A stretch of DNA of 64,000 bases from Branchiostoma belcheri (Eukaryota; Chordata; Leptocardii; Amphioxiformes; Branchiostomatidae). Shown here piece by piece: positions 42,251 to 51,533 of this stretch. The position numbers were made by a program, and so were the translations under genes. Position 1 is the stretch's first letter. Each line of letters begins with the position of its first letter. The notes beneath the pieces were generated by a model. The model was not told the DNA's origin, made no database searches, and saw only the letters and a list, made by a program, of their open reading frames with translations. Location of the stretch: the NCBI RefSeq assembly GCF_001625305.1, contig NW_017804187.1:1397240-1461239 (forward strand), given 5' to 3'.

Positions 42251-43175
42251 ATTACCTTCGCCAAGAAGGTTATGTTTTCAGTAGCGTTTGTCTGTGTGTG
42301 TGTGTGTGGGTGTGTTTGTGTGTGTGTGGTTTAGCAAGATAACTCGAGAAGCAGTGGATGGATTAGAATGAAACTTGGTAGGTGGGTAGGACTTCATGAG
42401 ACCTAGAAATGATTAGATTTTGGGCCCCCTGGCGGCTTTCCTAGGTACTGCAGCTGAACTTCCGGTTTTGATATCTCATGTTCTGGACATGCTAGGGTCA
42501 CGAATTTTGGTTGGTAGATAGCTCTTGGGATAGGGAAGAAGTGACATGAGTTTGGGTCCCCTAGCGCCTTGTTCTGGAACTGCAGGAGCATTTGTTGAAA
42601 AAAATTTGAAGGACGATAACTCAAGAACCGGTTGACGGATTGTCGTGATTTTTGGTATGTAGGTAGTTGAAGTGATGCTTGACATAATCAGATGGCAATT
42701 ATGCAAATCAGGAGCTAATTTGCATAATTAATGAGGAAATTCTATAAATCTGATTTGTTCGATAATAGGACTATGAAACAGTTGTGACATCTACTTGAGA
42801 ACGAGAAAAACATCTGAGGATATAGATTATGTAAATGAGGACCTAATTTGCATAATTAATGGCAAATTTTTATAATTCCATAGTTGTAACTGCTGCACCC
42901 CGAATTTCATACTTGCCACATTTGGAAGTTAAGTGAAGGTGAACATCAATAAACATAATTTATTCAAATCATGACCTCATTTGCATAATTTATGAGGAAG
43001 TGCTATAATAGCCTTTTTGTTATGATAAGGCTGTCATTGGATGGAGAATATGATCAACTGATATAACCCATGCAAATGAGGCGCTTATTTACAAAATCAA
43101 TGATTAAAATTGTAGAATTCTTCACCCGCAAGGGTTAACATCATTTGGCGAAGGTATGAGATCGTGGAACTCTTG
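42251..43175 (+). mobile_element. terminal-hairpin repeat, full copy B
   Basis: Starts ATTACCTTCGCCAAGAAGGT and ends TTTGGCGAAGGTATGAGATC, like copy A, with a GT tract at 42293-42330. Five exact octamers at 42701, 42718, 42846, 42979 and 43070. The minus-strand frame 42403-42624 resembles that of copy A (ISKPEVQLQYxxKPxGGPKS), a shared translation of homologous DNA. Confidence 0.88.
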
Positions 43176-43199
43176 TTGAAATTGCAACAGTCACAAAAA

Positions 43200-43463
43200 G
43201 TTGTTTGGGTGGCCCATATAAGATATATTTAATAAATAGAATGTCAGCAACTATGTATAAAGAAAAGTACTACAACAATGATTTTATTATTTTTCTGACA
43301 CTTTGATGCTAAGAATATGCTGTATACTACTACACATTTAACATCTGTACATAATTATGTAAATCTACGAAAATATTTGGGTGTACCCACAGAACAAAAT
43401 TGGGTACACAGCTTCAATTTTGGGTGCACGAAGGTGCACATGCACACAGTGTTTCAAGCCCTG
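43200..43463 (+). mobile_element. GTGCACC element, 5'-truncated copy
   Basis: GTACTACAACAATGATTTTA, GAAAATATTTGGGTGTACCC and CAGTGTTTCAAGCCCTG follow the right two-thirds of 22369-22743. The left end is missing next to copy B. Confidence 0.85.
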
Positions 43464-43875
43464 TAAATACCAATTATAAAGGCCCTATTCATAATCAGTA
43501 CAGAAGCTGTAAAGGGTTCAATAAGTCTGACTGCTCTCTGCCAGGGCTTCTGACTGAAAGTAAAAGTGAAAGGTTGAAAGATGATGAGACAAGAAAATTG
43601 ACCCCCCAGTAAGAGGTCATCTACATGTGTTCACTAATGGCTACAGATCTAATTAGCGGAAGTAACTCTCTGTAAAACTCTCATTTGCCAAGACAGGCTC
43701 CTAATCTGGTATTCAGGCAACAGTCTGGTGGATTGGGAACGTCTACGAACACAATTTTTTTTAAATATTCCAACATATAATCACAAGACATGGTGATGGC
43801 ACAGTCAAGTTTTTTCAACTTATATTAATGCTGCCACCAACACAGGGACAGTACAATACAATACTCATTTTCACC
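43464..43875. other. unassigned sequence
   Basis: No feature assigned. Confidence 0.4.
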
Positions 43876-44001
43876 TGAGCGAAGTGAGGAAAGTCATGTT
43901 AAGTGCCTTTCCCAAGGGCACAAGATCGGTGGCATGTCAGGATTGACCCCGTGACCTCTTGGTTCCGAGTCGAGCACTCTGCCGCTACGCCACACGACCC
44001 C
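43876..44001 (-). mobile_element. tRNA-derived SINE
   Basis: The minus strand reads GGGGTCGTGTGGCGTAGCGG, with A box TGGCGTAGCGG (43982-43992), then a tRNA-like anticodon region (CTCGACTCGGAACC) and B box GGGGTCAATCC (43940-43950). The body is CTTGGGAAAGGCACTTAACA, of the kind found in marine-invertebrate tRNA SINEs. The B box departs from consensus at one position and the body replaces the acceptor, so it is not a tRNA gene. Confidence 0.8.
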
Positions 44002-44145
44002 ACGAACACAATTCAAGCCAGATCATGTATAAAATTATTCAGACACCACCTTATAAAATGTGCAGCTCTACTAATCCTGTATTCTGCCTGGTTTACAGCG
44101 GTAATGTCTACGAACACAAGTATGCCAGTCAGATCACCCAGCCTT
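44002..44145. other. unassigned sequence
   Basis: Overlapping frames at 43903-44169 are not supported. Confidence 0.4.
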
Positions 44146-45115
44146 TTCCATAAACCCTGTTACTGTTAGCCCTGTGTAAGCATGCCAGAGGCATACTTCG
44201 CAGCTCCATGGTAAACTGTTTCACAGACAAATGGGAAGTGTGCCGGGCCTACACCCAGCCTTTTCCGCAAAACCAGTTAGTCCAGGATAAGCAGAAAAAA
44301 CTATTCAACACTAAATTCTAACTTACAAGGTTCAACTTCTTTTTCTGAAACAGTGGAAGACAAATGATCCCACTTTTTCTATAACGTGTGAGTTTTGTGA
44401 TGTTAGGAGAGTACGTAGTTTGCATGCCAGAGGAGGACTTCACAGCTCCATCTTAAACTGTTTCACACTATCACAGGCAAGTGAAAAGTGTGCAGGGCCC
44501 AGTTCTACAAACCCTGTTAGCACTGTGTAAGCATGCCAGCCTTTTCCATAAACCCTGTTACTGTTAGCCCAGTGCAAGCATGCCAGAGGAGGGCATTCTC
44601 AGCTCCATGGTAAACTGTTTCACAGGCAGGCATGAAGTGTGCAGTCCTGGGTTTACACCCCACCTTTTCCGTAAACCCTGTAAGCCCAGGATAAGCAGAA
44701 AGAACTACATGTACTAAACACTAAAAATTCAAACTTACTGAGTTCAACTTCTTTTTCAGAATAAATTCTGAAACAGTGGAAGACTGATCCCACTATTTCC
44801 ATGATGTGTGGGTTTTGTGAAGTAGTTTGCATGCCAGAGGAGGGCATTCTCAGCTCCATGGTAAACTGTTTCACACTGAATCACAGGAAAGCGAGAAGTG
44901 TGCAGTCCTGGGTTTACATCAGGCCTTTTCTGTAAACCCTGTTAACCCAGTGTAAGCATGCCAGCCTTTTCCATAAACCCTGTTACTGTTAGCCCTATCA
45001 CCCTACATGTATGTACAAATGTAAGCATACCAGAGGCAGACTTCACAGCTCCATGGTGAACTGTTTCACAGGCAAGTGGGAAGTGTGCAGTCCTGGGTTT
45101 ACATCAGGCAAACAT
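44146..45115 (+). repeat. five-unit tandem array (157-251 bp)
   Basis: AGCTCCATGGTAAACTGTTT (variants) at 44202, 44444, 44601, 44852 and 45047, each preceded by GCATGCCAGAGG(A/C) and followed by GTGTGCAG and CCTTTTCC(A/G)TAAACCCTGTTA. Longer units also hold TTCAACTTCTTTTTC(T/A)GA and CAGTGGAAGAC. Confidence 0.92.
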
Positions 45116-45879
45116 CTGCAGAGGCTCTTGGCACACAAGTACTGGCCATGTGGGTGTGAGAGTGCCTGTTCCATCCATCCATCATTATTGTAACCCAGGG
45201 TCTACTCACAATGGAAGAGGCAGGGAATTGGCATAATAATCTCCAAGCAAAATCGGATCCTTGGATGGATGGTTTCAAATTGGCCTGGCAGTGTTCATAA
45301 ATTTGATTCCATTTACCAGGTATTTACCTTTTGGTTGGCGATACCAGCAGAAAAACGCTAGAAAATGTTTAAAATATGCCAAAGACTAAACCTGACTACT
45401 TGGAGATTATTGGAATACATTCTAGTCTTTGGGAACTGTTAGAAATATCAGGACAGCCTTTATAAATGGTATTAATATCCCTCTATTTTTCCTAAGAGGT
45501 CTGCTAAATGACTCTAATTGGTACAGAGGTACAGGTGTGAAAGTTCTCTGTTCTATCATTCATCAACGTCAGACAGGCTGCTCAAGATACAAGAGGCAGA
45601 CTGGGAATTGGAACATTTTAGGGCTGATAGAAAATCAGTACAATGTAGGCCAGTCTTCCTCTTCCAATCATTCATTTAAAAATCCCCAAAGTGTTTTAAT
45701 TTACCAAAGACCTGTAACTCTCTTAACACAGAGGCACATGCCTTGTGGTGTGAATGTACAACACGTTCTGTATGTTAAAAGGTGAATAGTACAACAGTTA
45801 CTAAAATAAAAATTATTTTCTATTTTCCAAATTATTTTACATTTTCCCCCAACCCGCTGCATCAGAAATTCTGCCTTTA
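45116..45879. other. unassigned sequence with a 118-codon frame
   Basis: The plus-strand frame 45429-45785 (MGTVRNIRTAFINGINIPLF...) has no recognisable domain, signal or splice support. It is longer than most here but still within chance for 64 kb. Confidence 0.3.
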
Positions 45880-46022
45880 CATTTGAGCAACTTTAGAATT
45901 TTCTCTGAAACTTCCAGCTAAAATTTCTAATGCTACTAAAAATACCATCAAACTGACTACTTGTTTAGCACATAATACAATCATCATCATAACAAAGAGG
46001 AAAACGAAACAAATTGATTCAC

Positions 46023-46041
46023 CGTACAGCAAAAACTCCAT
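46023..46041 (-). CDS. candidate duplicate start-codon exon
   Basis: The minus strand reads ACCATGGAGTTTTTGCTGTA then CG|GTGAATC. It would encode MEFLLY plus one base. It is a near-copy of the exon at 46379-46397 with a weaker donor (GTGAAT). It may be a dead duplicate or an alternative start; no CpG-rich promoter lies directly upstream. Confidence 0.2.
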
Positions 46042-46138
46042 GGTGAATTTGTTACTTCAGAATTCGAAAGCTTCCAGCCCAAATCTCTCATACCAATAAA
46101 ATGCCACCAAACCAACTGATTGTTTAAAGCACATAATA

Positions 46139-46347
46139 CTGTGTAATTCACTTATGTTCACAGTAGCAAAAATTCACGGTCTGGGTAAAATGGACATGTT
46201 CACGGAACTTAATATTCACGGTGGTGACAGGTGCAGGAAAAAGAAAGTCCAGGAATTATTTGTTAACTGTAATGATAAGTTCACTGTACAGAAGTGACAG
46301 TGAAAACAGTGGACATAAAAGTACAGTGAAAAAATCAGGAATTACAC
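46139..46347 (+). mobile_element. TA-flanked TIR element, CTGTAATTC family, copy 3
   Basis: CTGTGTAATTCACTTATG to AGGAATTACAC with TA on both sides. The body GTGCAGGAAAAAGAAAGTCC matches 5536. The neighbouring duplicate unit reads straight through (CACATAATACAATCATCATC at about 45969), giving an empty-site comparison. Confidence 0.92.
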
Positions 46348-46378
46348 TACATTATCATAACAAAACAAATTGACTCAC

Positions 46379-46397
46379 CGTACAGTGGAAACTCCAT
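46379..46397 (-). CDS. candidate first coding exon with GTGAGT donor
   Basis: The minus strand reads TTTGCCATGGAGTTTCCACT then GTACG|GTGAGTC. The ATG is in strong Kozak context (GCCATGG), encodes MEFPLY plus the first base of codon 7 (phase 1), and runs into a near-consensus donor. Upstream is a CpG-rich block (46400-46900). The downstream gene would extend left. I could not identify exon 2 firmly; the protein is unknown. Confidence 0.35.
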
Positions 46398-46399
46398 GG

Positions 46400-46900
46400 C
46401 AAATCTATCACCAGCCCCACAACGCTTTTAACCGAAACCGGTGCTCAAAAGCAAGCGCACATCTCCGCCGAGAAATTCACGCTGTGATCCAACGTTCCAC
46501 GTCCTGGAAACTCTCAGCAATCAGAAAGCATTTACTACAGTCTCCAATGAAGCTACACAGCGAGGGGGGTTTCACACACTGAGAGCGCTCTGCCTGATTT
46601 CCAGTAGCCTGGTAACCAGACCGACGTGAGCTCAGCGCTATCCCTTCGGCACCGAGTGCGTTTCGGGCCGCCAACCAGGCCTCAATTACTACGCTTCGGA
46701 GGGGTTTTAGGTCGACGGAAAGAAGACTGAGCGTAATACAGGGAAACCAGCTGGAGATAGGTCCGTGGTATAACTTGCCTGTGCTTGGTAAAGGCCGGAG
46801 CCGAAAAATTACCGCCAAGCCGACCAAAGGTTTGGTACCCAGGCTAAATTCCCGGTAACGGATAATTGGCAGGGCCGAATTCATTCACGGTTAAATTACA
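46400..46900 (-). promoter_or_regulatory. CpG-rich putative promoter block
   Basis: This 500-bp block is clearly richer in G+C and CpG than its surroundings and lies upstream of the ATG exon at 46397 on the minus strand. No TATA box is evident. Part of it (46607-46844) is a TIR element, so the CpG content is not all host promoter. A 135-codon minus-strand frame (46477-46884) spans it without a recognised domain. Confidence 0.3.
46607..46844. mobile_element. TA-flanked TIR element, GCCTGG family
   Basis: GCCTGGTAACCAGACCGACG and the inverse of the right end (GCCTGGGTACCAAACCTTTG) with TA on both sides. 238 bp, GC-rich. Terminal identity is about 15 bp, then patchy. Confidence 0.7.
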
Positions 46901-46939
46901 GAGCAGGTCCTGCATTCCCGCACTCAGCCTGACTGGGTA

Positions 46940-47296
46940 TGAGCGCATAGGGGAGACTTCATGTATTGATATGCGTTGTGGGTCAAACCATTCCATCATG
47001 TAGGGGAGGGCTGGATGTCTGATTTTTTTTCAAAACCTTTTTTATGATCATAACGTCATATCCGTAGTCAGAATACAAAAGTATAGTATAGCATTTGGGA
47101 TAACGTTATATTATAAATGATACTGGAATGTTGTTGTAGGGAGACTTCATGTATGTGTTGTGGGTTGAACCATTCCATCATGTCGGGGAGGACTGGATGT
47201 CTAATTTTTTTCAAAACCTTTATTAATGATTATAAAGGCATATCCATAGTCAGAATTCAGAAGTATGGAGTAGCATTTGGGATAACATTATATATA
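46940..47296 (+). repeat. tandem duplication (188 bp), two full units
   Basis: GGGAGACTTCATGTAT at 46951 and 47139, each followed by AACCATTCCATCATGT, GGATGTCT and TAGCATTTGGGATAAC. A third partial unit (AATAAATGATACTGAAATGT) resumes at 47731, so the GC-rich segment between was inserted into the array. Confidence 0.9.
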
Positions 47297-47300
47297 TAGA

Positions 47301-47439
47301 ATACAACACGGGGTATTCCGTATCGCCCGAGGTACCAGCCCGACCGCGCGTCGGATCGCCCGACGGCCGAAGGCCGGAGGGAGATCCGATCCGCGGGAGG
47401 GCTGGGACCGAGGGCGATACGGAATACACCGTGTTGTAT
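47301..47439. repeat. GC-rich long palindrome
   Basis: ATACAACACGGGGTATTCCG then TATCGCCC, mirrored by GGGCGATA and CGGAATACACCGTGTTGTAT, one mismatch in 28 bp. The inner stem continues with CCAGCCC/GGGCTGG. The centre is GCGCGTCGGATCGCCCGACG. It can form a very stable cruciform. Confidence 0.95.
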
Positions 47440-47730
47440 TTTATTTATGTCATACCCACCCAAGAAAACACGCCTTTTAATGCAAAATAGGCGAACATTT
47501 GGTGTCCCTAAACCCAAACAATGCAACAACATCAATTCCAACGTCCGAATTTTGTGTTCGAATTTTCGAAAGCGGTGCAAGCGGTTAGGGCGAAACGCTT
47601 TCGAATCGTTCAATGGAACATTTGGAAGCCCCGGGCCGTACGCGTTAATATAAGAACCCCCGGGCCGTACCGCTAGTTATCACACGGGCCGGAACAACCG
47701 TATCGAACGTTATCGCGGCCCAGGTAGGAC
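47440..47730. mobile_element. GC/CpG-rich remainder of the inserted segment
   Basis: CpG-rich sequence with repeated GGGCCGTAC phrases (47633, 47661) and GCGGCCCAGG at the right border. Together with the palindrome it interrupts a tandem unit, so 47297-47730 is probably one mobile element. The 118-codon minus-strand frame 47257-47613 runs through the palindrome and is not credible. Confidence 0.55.
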
Positions 47731-48679
47731 ATAATAAATGATACTGAAATGTTGATGTTATGTTTTTCACAGATTGAAAATAGATGTGAAGATTGGAACA
47801 TTCCGAATGCTGCCACAGACAGATTGGCCATACACATAGAAAGGACAGTTTCCCATCCGACAAAAATCCCCTCCCAATCAGTTTAGTTTACTCAAAAGTA
47901 AGGAATATCTTCCTGACCTTGTAGGCAACTGGGCATATATTTATATACATCAACCTAACTCTTCTGCAATTTCTGCTGAGGCCATCCCAAGTTATTCGTC
48001 GATTGTCAAACAAAATAGTCCAGTTACTGTACATCAAATCTTAGAATTACATGTACCCTCCTTTTTCGTCAACTTTTCCTCTGCACCTAATGGTATGCTA
48101 AAACCGTTACTATACAATTTCAACACAATTTCTTAAATACAATGAATCAGCATAAGGGTGTCTAAAAAGTGCTGTATAAATTGCCCACAGTTACAGCTTT
48201 GCAACTGTCATGTCTCCATATGTATGATTTTGTTTGTAATACATTATTCTTTATAAACTCATATATTCATTTCCTTGAAAATCATCACTGTAGCCGTAGG
48301 CTAATTGTATGTACAGTGGCAAAGTAAAAGTAAAGTAATAGAGTACATACAACAGTGAACTACTCCCTGATCAACTGTAAGTGTAGGGTATTAGCCATTT
48401 TCTATGGTGAAGCTAAAACCACTGAACAATCTATTTTGATTTAAAGTTTGAGCAGTCTTTCCAGCCTATTTCTAAGAAATCCTGAGTGGAATAAACGGGC
48501 GATGTATTGGAAAGGAAAAGATCTACAGTCGCTGTTACAATCTCGTGTTATTAAAGATGGTATCAGCCAGGCTGACTGATTGTACCACTCTGCACGCAAG
48601 TGTGTAAAAGCTACTTTAAAGAGAGAGAGTCCAATTCAAGCTTGCCAAAAGGCTGCCCTCAGCTGAATTACAATATAAA
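47731..48679. other. unassigned sequence
   Basis: After the partial tandem unit (47731-47760) the sequence is AT-rich and unassigned. Confidence 0.4.
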
Positions 48680-49315
48680 TCAGTGGACAGTGAAGAAAGG
48701 GAACCCTTTTGACCTCCGTAAGCTCGGAAGTGTCAAGGAGGGCGTCAGTCAAGACTGTCTGATGGTTCTAAAATTCGAAATAGATTCTAGAATTTGATTT
48801 TGGGCTAAAAATGCAACTTTTTTTGCACATTTTTCCTCAATAAAATTATGTTTTTGACATATATGTTGGACAAAATGACCAAGGTTTAGTGCATAATGTT
48901 TCGATCTACCATCTTACTCAATTTCAAGTTTTCCAAGCTCTAGTTCTGAAGATATTGGTGTTTTTTATGTGTTTGGAGAAGAACAAGAAGAAACAGTGCA
49001 AAAATTCTGTTTCCGTCTGCAAAGGTAACATAATCAGTACATGGTTTATCATATCATACGGTACCTAGATAATGTATTAGCTTTTAGTATATACATGTAG
49101 TGTAAATCTCTTTTTGTGTTATATGCGTGTGTTTTTACAATTGTCATTTGTCGTATATGTTTTTTTTCTTGAATGAACCTTGGAAGATTAGCCTTTTGGC
49201 TAAAGGGTATTGAAATAAAGAGAGAGAGAGAGTGGTCAGTGAATAAAGGATCCCTTTTGACCTCCTTGAGCTCGGAAGTGTCAAGGAAGACGTCACTCAA
49301 GACGGTTTGATGCAC
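48680..49315 (+). repeat. ~85-bp direct repeat flanking a LINE tail
   Basis: CCCTTTTGACCTCCGTAAGC at 48704 and CCCTTTTGACCTCCTTGAGC at 49252, both followed by TCGGAAGTGTCAAGGA and GTCA(G/C)TCAAGAC(T/G)G. The 450 bp between contains a retrotransposon 3' end. Confidence 0.85.
49060..49235 (+). mobile_element. LINE 3' UTR, family B, second copy
   Basis: Ends CCTTGGAAGATTAGCCTTTT, GGCTAAAGGGTATTGAAATA, AAGAGAGAGAGAG. The stem-loop TTAGCC-TTTT-GGCTAA is the same as at 26920-26945 but two base pairs shorter on each side. Confidence 0.75.
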
Positions 49316-49467
49316 TTAAGAAACCATCTCAGACCATTCAAGGAGACTTTTAAACCTTCTCGGACATTCTATATTGTATGAAATCAATATATACTGAGGT
49401 CTCAAAATGACAAGAGGAAAAAGTTTGACATTAAATGTGAAATTCATAACCTTGCAACTATGAGTCA
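49316..49467. other. unassigned sequence
   Basis: Spacer before the GAAT/GGAT repeat cluster. Confidence 0.4.
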
Positions 49468-50600
49468 GTGAATGAATGAATGAATAAATAAATCTATGCA
49501 TATATCAATGTCTATTTGTTCCATGACCATCAGTAGTTACAAATGTATGTGTTCATATGATATGGATGGATGGATGGATGGATGGATGGATGGATGGATG
49601 GATGGATGGATGGATGGATGGATGGATGGATGGATGGATGGATGAACGAACTAACAAACGAACAAGTGAATGAATGAATAGATGAGAGCGACTGAGCATA
49701 CATTTTCACCATCGATCATCCATCCACCCACCACTTTTAAGTGAATATTCCAGTGTTCATGTTTAGTCTTCACCCTGCCTGGCCCGTGAGATAGCGAACC
49801 TTTGCCTTCAGCACTGACTTCTGACACTGTATCAACATTTCCACAAGACAGATAGTCCCATTGAATGAATGGATGGATGGATGGATGGATGGATGGATGG
49901 ATGGATGGATGGATGGATGGATGAATGGATGGATGGATGGATGGATGGATGGATGGATGGATGGATGGATGGATGGATGGATGGATGGATGGATGGATGG
50001 ATGGATGGATGGATGGATGGTTGGATGAAGGAAGGAAGTAATGAATGAATGGAAATGAATGGGAATGAAGAGCGCCTGAGCATATATTTTCATCCATTTG
50101 CCCATCCGTTCATTCCACAACTTTACCCAGTGAGTATCGCAAAACTAAAAAAAAGTATTTCTACCACTGAATATTATTCCATGTATTGTGTGCACCCTGC
50201 CTGGCCCATGAGATAGCAAACCTTTGCCTCCAGTTCTGACTTCTGACATCTGTATCAACATTTCCACAAGACAATTGATCCCATGAATGGATGAATAAAT
50301 GAATGAATGGATGGATGGATGGATAGATGGGTGGATGGATGGAATGAAGGAAGGAAGGAAGGAAGGAAATAAAGAATGGAAATGAATGAATAAATGGAAA
50401 TAAATGAGAGCAACTGGACATTTTCACTATGACATCCATCCATCCATCCATACACCCAACCAACCACCCATCCATCCACCCACCACTTTTAAGTGAATAT
50501 TCCAATGTTCATGTATTGTGTGAAACTGCCTGTCCTGTGAGATAGCAAACCTCTGACTTCTGACATCTGTATCAACATTTCCACAAGACAGATCGTCCCA
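49468..50600 (+). repeat. three-unit array carrying (GGAT)n expansions
   Basis: GAGATAGC(G/A)AACCT with CTTCTGACA(T)CTGTATC and CATTTCCACAAGACA recurs at 49788, 50210 and 50539. Between units lie GGAT runs at 49560-49643, 49868-50022 and 50300-50343, plus GAAT and GGAA variants. All HPSIHPSI frames on the minus strand are microsatellite translations. Confidence 0.95.
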
Positions 50601-50890
50601 TTACACTCCAGGGCTCGCCCCGGGCCAAAAGATTCCAGTTAAGATTACGCCGAAGACGAACTGCTTAACGCAAGACGCTCCGCATTATTTCTTAGAAATG
50701 TAGGAAGACGAAGGTTTTTCCTGCGTGGAATAAGAAATGGGGGGAAGATCCTGATGGCAGGCTGGTAGGTAAAGATAAGAGTCATAAGACGTTTCGAGAA
50801 TTCAGTAAGATGCCGGTTGTAAGGAGGAGCGACATTACAAGGACTACTGGTCATTTCGTCTTGTCTTATGGGCAATGTCTGAGACTATAG
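50601..50890. other. CpG-retaining unique segment
   Basis: GGCTCGCCCCGGGCC, TTACGCCGAAGACGAACTGC and CGCAAGACGCTCCGC keep many CpGs. Short frames exist on both strands (plus: ARRSALFLRNVGRRRFFLRG), without splice support. It could be regulatory, part of an exon, or an old element. Confidence 0.3.
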
Positions 50891-51533
50891 TTACCTGCAA
50901 TATCTTGGACAAACTCGAGACTTATAAATCATACCTATAGTTACTATACTACTAGGCTGTAAGATAGATGCAAGAAGGCCTCAGATACTACAGAACTGGA
51001 ATAGGATCACGGTCCTTGGGCAAGGTACAGACTTCCATACCCGTATATATATTATGTAACTAAGGATTGCTCTTTATTCAACAACCAGTAGGTTTTTACA
51101 TCCTGTATTTCCGTGACTATCTGTCATCTTCTTCAGGGCAACAATGACTGGTTCTGATTCGTACTGCAGCTTGGTTTTACTGCTACAATATTATACATTT
51201 ATTTATAATTACCGGCATTGCGATCCCAAATGTAGAACCCAATTTTCATGTTGATCTTTCACTCCAACATATCTTTTTTATAATATATGATATGAATCTT
51301 TATTTAATATATTTAAACCACAGAACCAACCAATGAATAAGGTTAGTTCAGCCAAACCACAACATACATACACCATTTTCAAATAGACCCACAAATGATT
51401 AGCCCATACCGTCCCACAAGACTAGAGATTTGGCACAAAGATTTTTCCCTCATCAACACAGAAATCCCAACAGCACATTTCACTAGTGGAAACATTCCCC
51501 CAGAGGCAGTGACTACTCTGCTGAGGCTGTTAT
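50891..51533. other. unassigned sequence
   Basis: AT-rich, no assigned feature until the next TIR element. Confidence 0.4.

Larger units (their letters stand above)
45880..46397 (-). repeat. duplicated start-exon segment (two units)
   Basis: ACCGTACAG...AACTCCATGG with ATAACAAA...ACAAATTGA(T/C)TCACCG occurs at about 45980-46045 and 46349-46400. The interval CTTCCAGC(T/C)(A/C)AAAT...GTTTA(A)AGCACATAATAC is shared by both units. The second unit is split by the TIR element at 46139. Confidence 0.85.

Noticed and set aside
43876-44001. Functional tRNA gene on the minus strand
   Set aside because: A and B boxes are present but the acceptor stem is not completed and a SINE body follows.
45429-45785. 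118-codon plus-strand frame
   Set aside because: No domain and no splice or Kozak support; composition looks non-coding.
46477-46884. 135-codon minus-strand frame in the CpG-rich block
   Set aside because: More than half is a GC-rich TIR element and there is no domain.
47257-47613. 118-codon minus-strand frame
   Set aside because: It runs through both arms of a palindrome, which keeps frames open by symmetry.
49530-50120. Long minus-strand frames of HPSIHPSI repeats
   Set aside because: They are translations of the (GGAT)n microsatellite and appear open in several frames at once.
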